A stretch of DNA of 32,438 bases, taken from Flavobacterium sharifuzzamanii (lineage in GTDB: Bacteria > Bacteroidota > Bacteroidia > Flavobacteriales > Flavobacteriaceae). The stretch spans positions 1 through 32,438 of the forward strand of contig NZ_QJGZ01000027.1 of the NCBI RefSeq assembly GCF_003254585.1, in the 5' to 3' direction. The position numbers and the translations under genes were made by a program. Numbering within the stretch: the stretch's first letter is position 1; each line of letters begins with the position of its first letter. Below are positions 31,098 to 32,438 of this stretch, piece after piece. The notes below the pieces were generated by a model. That model made no database searches. It was not told the origin of the DNA and saw only the letters and a list, made by a program, of their open reading frames with translations.

Positions 31098-31778
31098 ATG
31101 AAAAAGTATGAAGCAATTTTATGTACACTTGCGTTCGTATTTTCTCTCAGCTGTTTTGCTCAGAGCACAAACAGTGCCTCTGCTTCTCCAGCGCCAGGAA
31201 AAACGACATTATTGACGGATAGTCTCCCTACAAATGATATGGTAATACAATCGTATTATGTAGAAGAAAGAATAAATAAGTTATTTGGCGGTAGAATTAT
31301 TACTTACCAAGTTTCAAAATTGGACATGGTCGATACTTATGACCTTGGCCCTAATAATACTAGAACAGTAATTCCGAATTACGTAAAAAGAAAACCAAAA
31401 GTTGCTCCAAATGCAATAGAAGCAAAAACGCTTGTTGCAAGTTCTAATGCGTCTGTTGCGCCTGTTAAATTAGAAGTTACAGCTCCTGCGCCTTCAACTT
31501 CAAAATATGTAACCGTAAATATGGTGGATACTTACGAAAAAGTGCTTGATAAAGGTTATAAATCTATCGAGATGCTCAAAAAAGTAGCCGACCGTTTTTA
31601 TTTTGAAGGCAATCTAACCGCAGCAGCGGGCTATTACACACAGTTATTCGATCAAGCCAAAGATTTGGACGTTATTTACTATTATAGATACGCACAGTCT
31701 TTAAAAGCAATAAATGAAGATGAAAAAGCAAATGCTTTAATGAAAAGGTTCAAAAGCGAAACTTTGACGATGAAATAG
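31098..31778 (+). CDS. TPR protein resembling the N-terminal part of PorE/OmpA-family proteins
   Basis: 226 residues with a signal peptide (about 1-21, ending SCFAQ). A Ser/Ala/Pro-rich region and KLDMVDTYDLGPNNTRTV are followed by a TPR-like unit (about 145-220: YEKVLDKGYKSIEMLKKVAD, YFEGNLTAAAGYYTQLFDQAKDLDVIYYYRYAQSLKAINEDEKANALM). In flavobacteria these elements usually open much longer proteins that continue into a beta-propeller and an OmpA domain. Here a clean stop follows the TPR and repeat DNA comes next, so this is a stand-alone or shortened form. An envelope location is likely. Confidence 0.75.
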   Translation: MKKYEAILCTLAFVFSLSCFAQSTNSASASPAPGKTTLLTDSLPTNDMVIQSYYVEERINKLFGGRIITYQVSKLDMVDTYDLGPNNTRTVIPNYVKRKPKVAPNAIEAKTLVASSNASVAPVKLEVTAPAPSTSKYVTVNMVDTYEKVLDKGYKSIEMLKKVADRFYFEGNLTAAAGYYTQLFDQAKDLDVIYYYRYAQSLKAINEDEKANALMKRFKSETLTMK

Positions 31779-31784
31779 ATTTTT

Positions 31785-31835
31785 TCAAAGGTTCAAAGCT
31801 GCAGAGAGGCAAAGGCTCAAAGTTTTTAAGGGTAA
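31785..31835. repeat. Degenerate GGTTCAAAG repeat
   Basis: AAAGGTTCAAAG and AAAGGCTCAAAG occur within 45 bp just after the last gene. This word pattern is common in flavobacterial intergenic DNA (recollection) and leads into the 155-bp array. Confidence 0.5.
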
Positions 31836-31842
31836 TTTGAGA

Positions 31843-32438
31843 TAAATCTAAAGATTAAGTTCGCAAAGCTTTGTATTTATAAAGTTCTGCGAATTTTTTT
31901 GTTTTACCTACAGTTTGTCTTTCTTTATTGTGTGAAGTTTTTTTTTATCGCAGAGGGCGCTAAGGTTTACGCAAAGCTCGCTAAGATTATTTTGAGTTAA
32001 ATCTAAAGATTAAGTTCGCAAAGTTTTGTATTTATAAAGTTCTGCGAAATTTTTTTGGTTTACCTACAGTTTGTCTTTCTTTATTATGTGAAGTTTTTTT
32101 TATCGCAGAGGGCGCTAAGGTTTACGCAAAGTTCGCTAAGGTTATTTTGAGTTAAATCTAAAGATTAAGTTCGCAAAGCTTTATGTAGATAAGGCTTTGC
32201 GAATTTTTTTGTTTTACCTACAGTTTGTCTTTCTTTATTGTGTGAAGTTTTTTTTTATCGCAGAGGGCGCTAAGGTTTACGCAAAGTTCGCTAAGATTAT
32301 TTTGAGTTAAATCTAAAGATTAAGTTCGCAAAGTTTTATATAGATAAGGCTTTGCGATTTTTTTTGTTTTATCTACAGTTTGTCTTTCTTTATTGTGTGA
32401 AGTTTTTTTTTATCGCAGAGGGCGCTAAGGTTTACGCA
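31843..32438. repeat. 155-bp tandem repeat array, running off the window
   Basis: Units start at 31843, 31998, 32153 and 32308, each exactly 155 bp apart; the fourth is cut at 131 bp by the window end. Every unit begins TAAATCTAAAGATTAAG, then has a hairpin (TTCGCAAAGCTTTAT/ATAAGGCTTTGCGAA in unit 3) followed by a T-run. ACCTACAGTTTGTCTTTC and CGCAGAGGGCGCTAAGG come after it. The stem arms vary between units but mostly through wobble or paired changes. No reading frame was seen. The full copy number is unknown. Confidence 0.92.

Overview
The window is AT-rich chromosomal DNA from a member of the Bacteroidota, most likely the genus Flavobacterium. Three things point there. Many genes are preceded by the Bacteroidota -7 box TAnnTTTG and have no Shine-Dalgarno sequence. 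Gene families such as the IPExxxVDY protein next to pyruvate kinase, and 7TM-AraC regulators, are typical of the group. Intergenic DNA carries the ATTCCAA-type and CTTTGTCAAAG palindromic repeats I associate with flavobacterial genomes. No tRNA, rRNA, CRISPR array or transposase was seen.

Layout. 1-636: 5' part of a secreted surface protein (minus), cut by the window edge. 880-2257: pth and an Fe/Mn superoxide dismutase. 2379-3036: four tandem copies of a roughly 70-nt small RNA gene on the minus strand, each with its own promoter and terminator. 3100-6004: a long PurF-like amidotransferase and a PfkB kinase (minus). 6211-7854: an ECF sigma factor with a membrane partner, and a divergent membrane protein; both sides carry the same ECF-type promoter (GTAACC-N16-CGTC). 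7912-9024: purN-rnhA (minus). 9200-13730: housekeeping genes acpP, fabF, rnc, an IPExxxVDY protein and pyk.

14339-26796 is an accessory envelope locus, all on the plus strand. It encodes a secreted sulfatase, a HAD-type phosphatase lipoprotein, a barrel-like outer-membrane protein, two DUF1254/DUF1214 lipoproteins, a kinase-fold-like DUF2252 protein, a DUF4136 lipoprotein, a membrane-anchored AraC regulator, a second barrel protein and a BamA/TamA-type barrel. Two near-identical long palindromes precede it. An alkB dioxygenase gene (26846-27385) sits between two copies of the 3' end of the BamA-type gene, a footprint of insertion. A papain-like secreted peptidase follows.

28958-29978 is a minus-strand pair with a Panacea-domain protein (candidate antitoxin) and a small partner (candidate toxin), with a clear promoter and an inverted repeat over the leader. 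An XRE regulator, a small orphan protein and a stand-alone TPR fragment of the PorE/OmpA type come next. The window ends inside a 155-bp tandem repeat in which each unit holds a strong terminator hairpin.

The best candidates for something undescribed are the tandem small-RNA array (2379-3036), the palindrome-headed sulfatase/DUF1254/DUF2252 locus, the alkB insertion with a regenerated gene end, and the Panacea pair.
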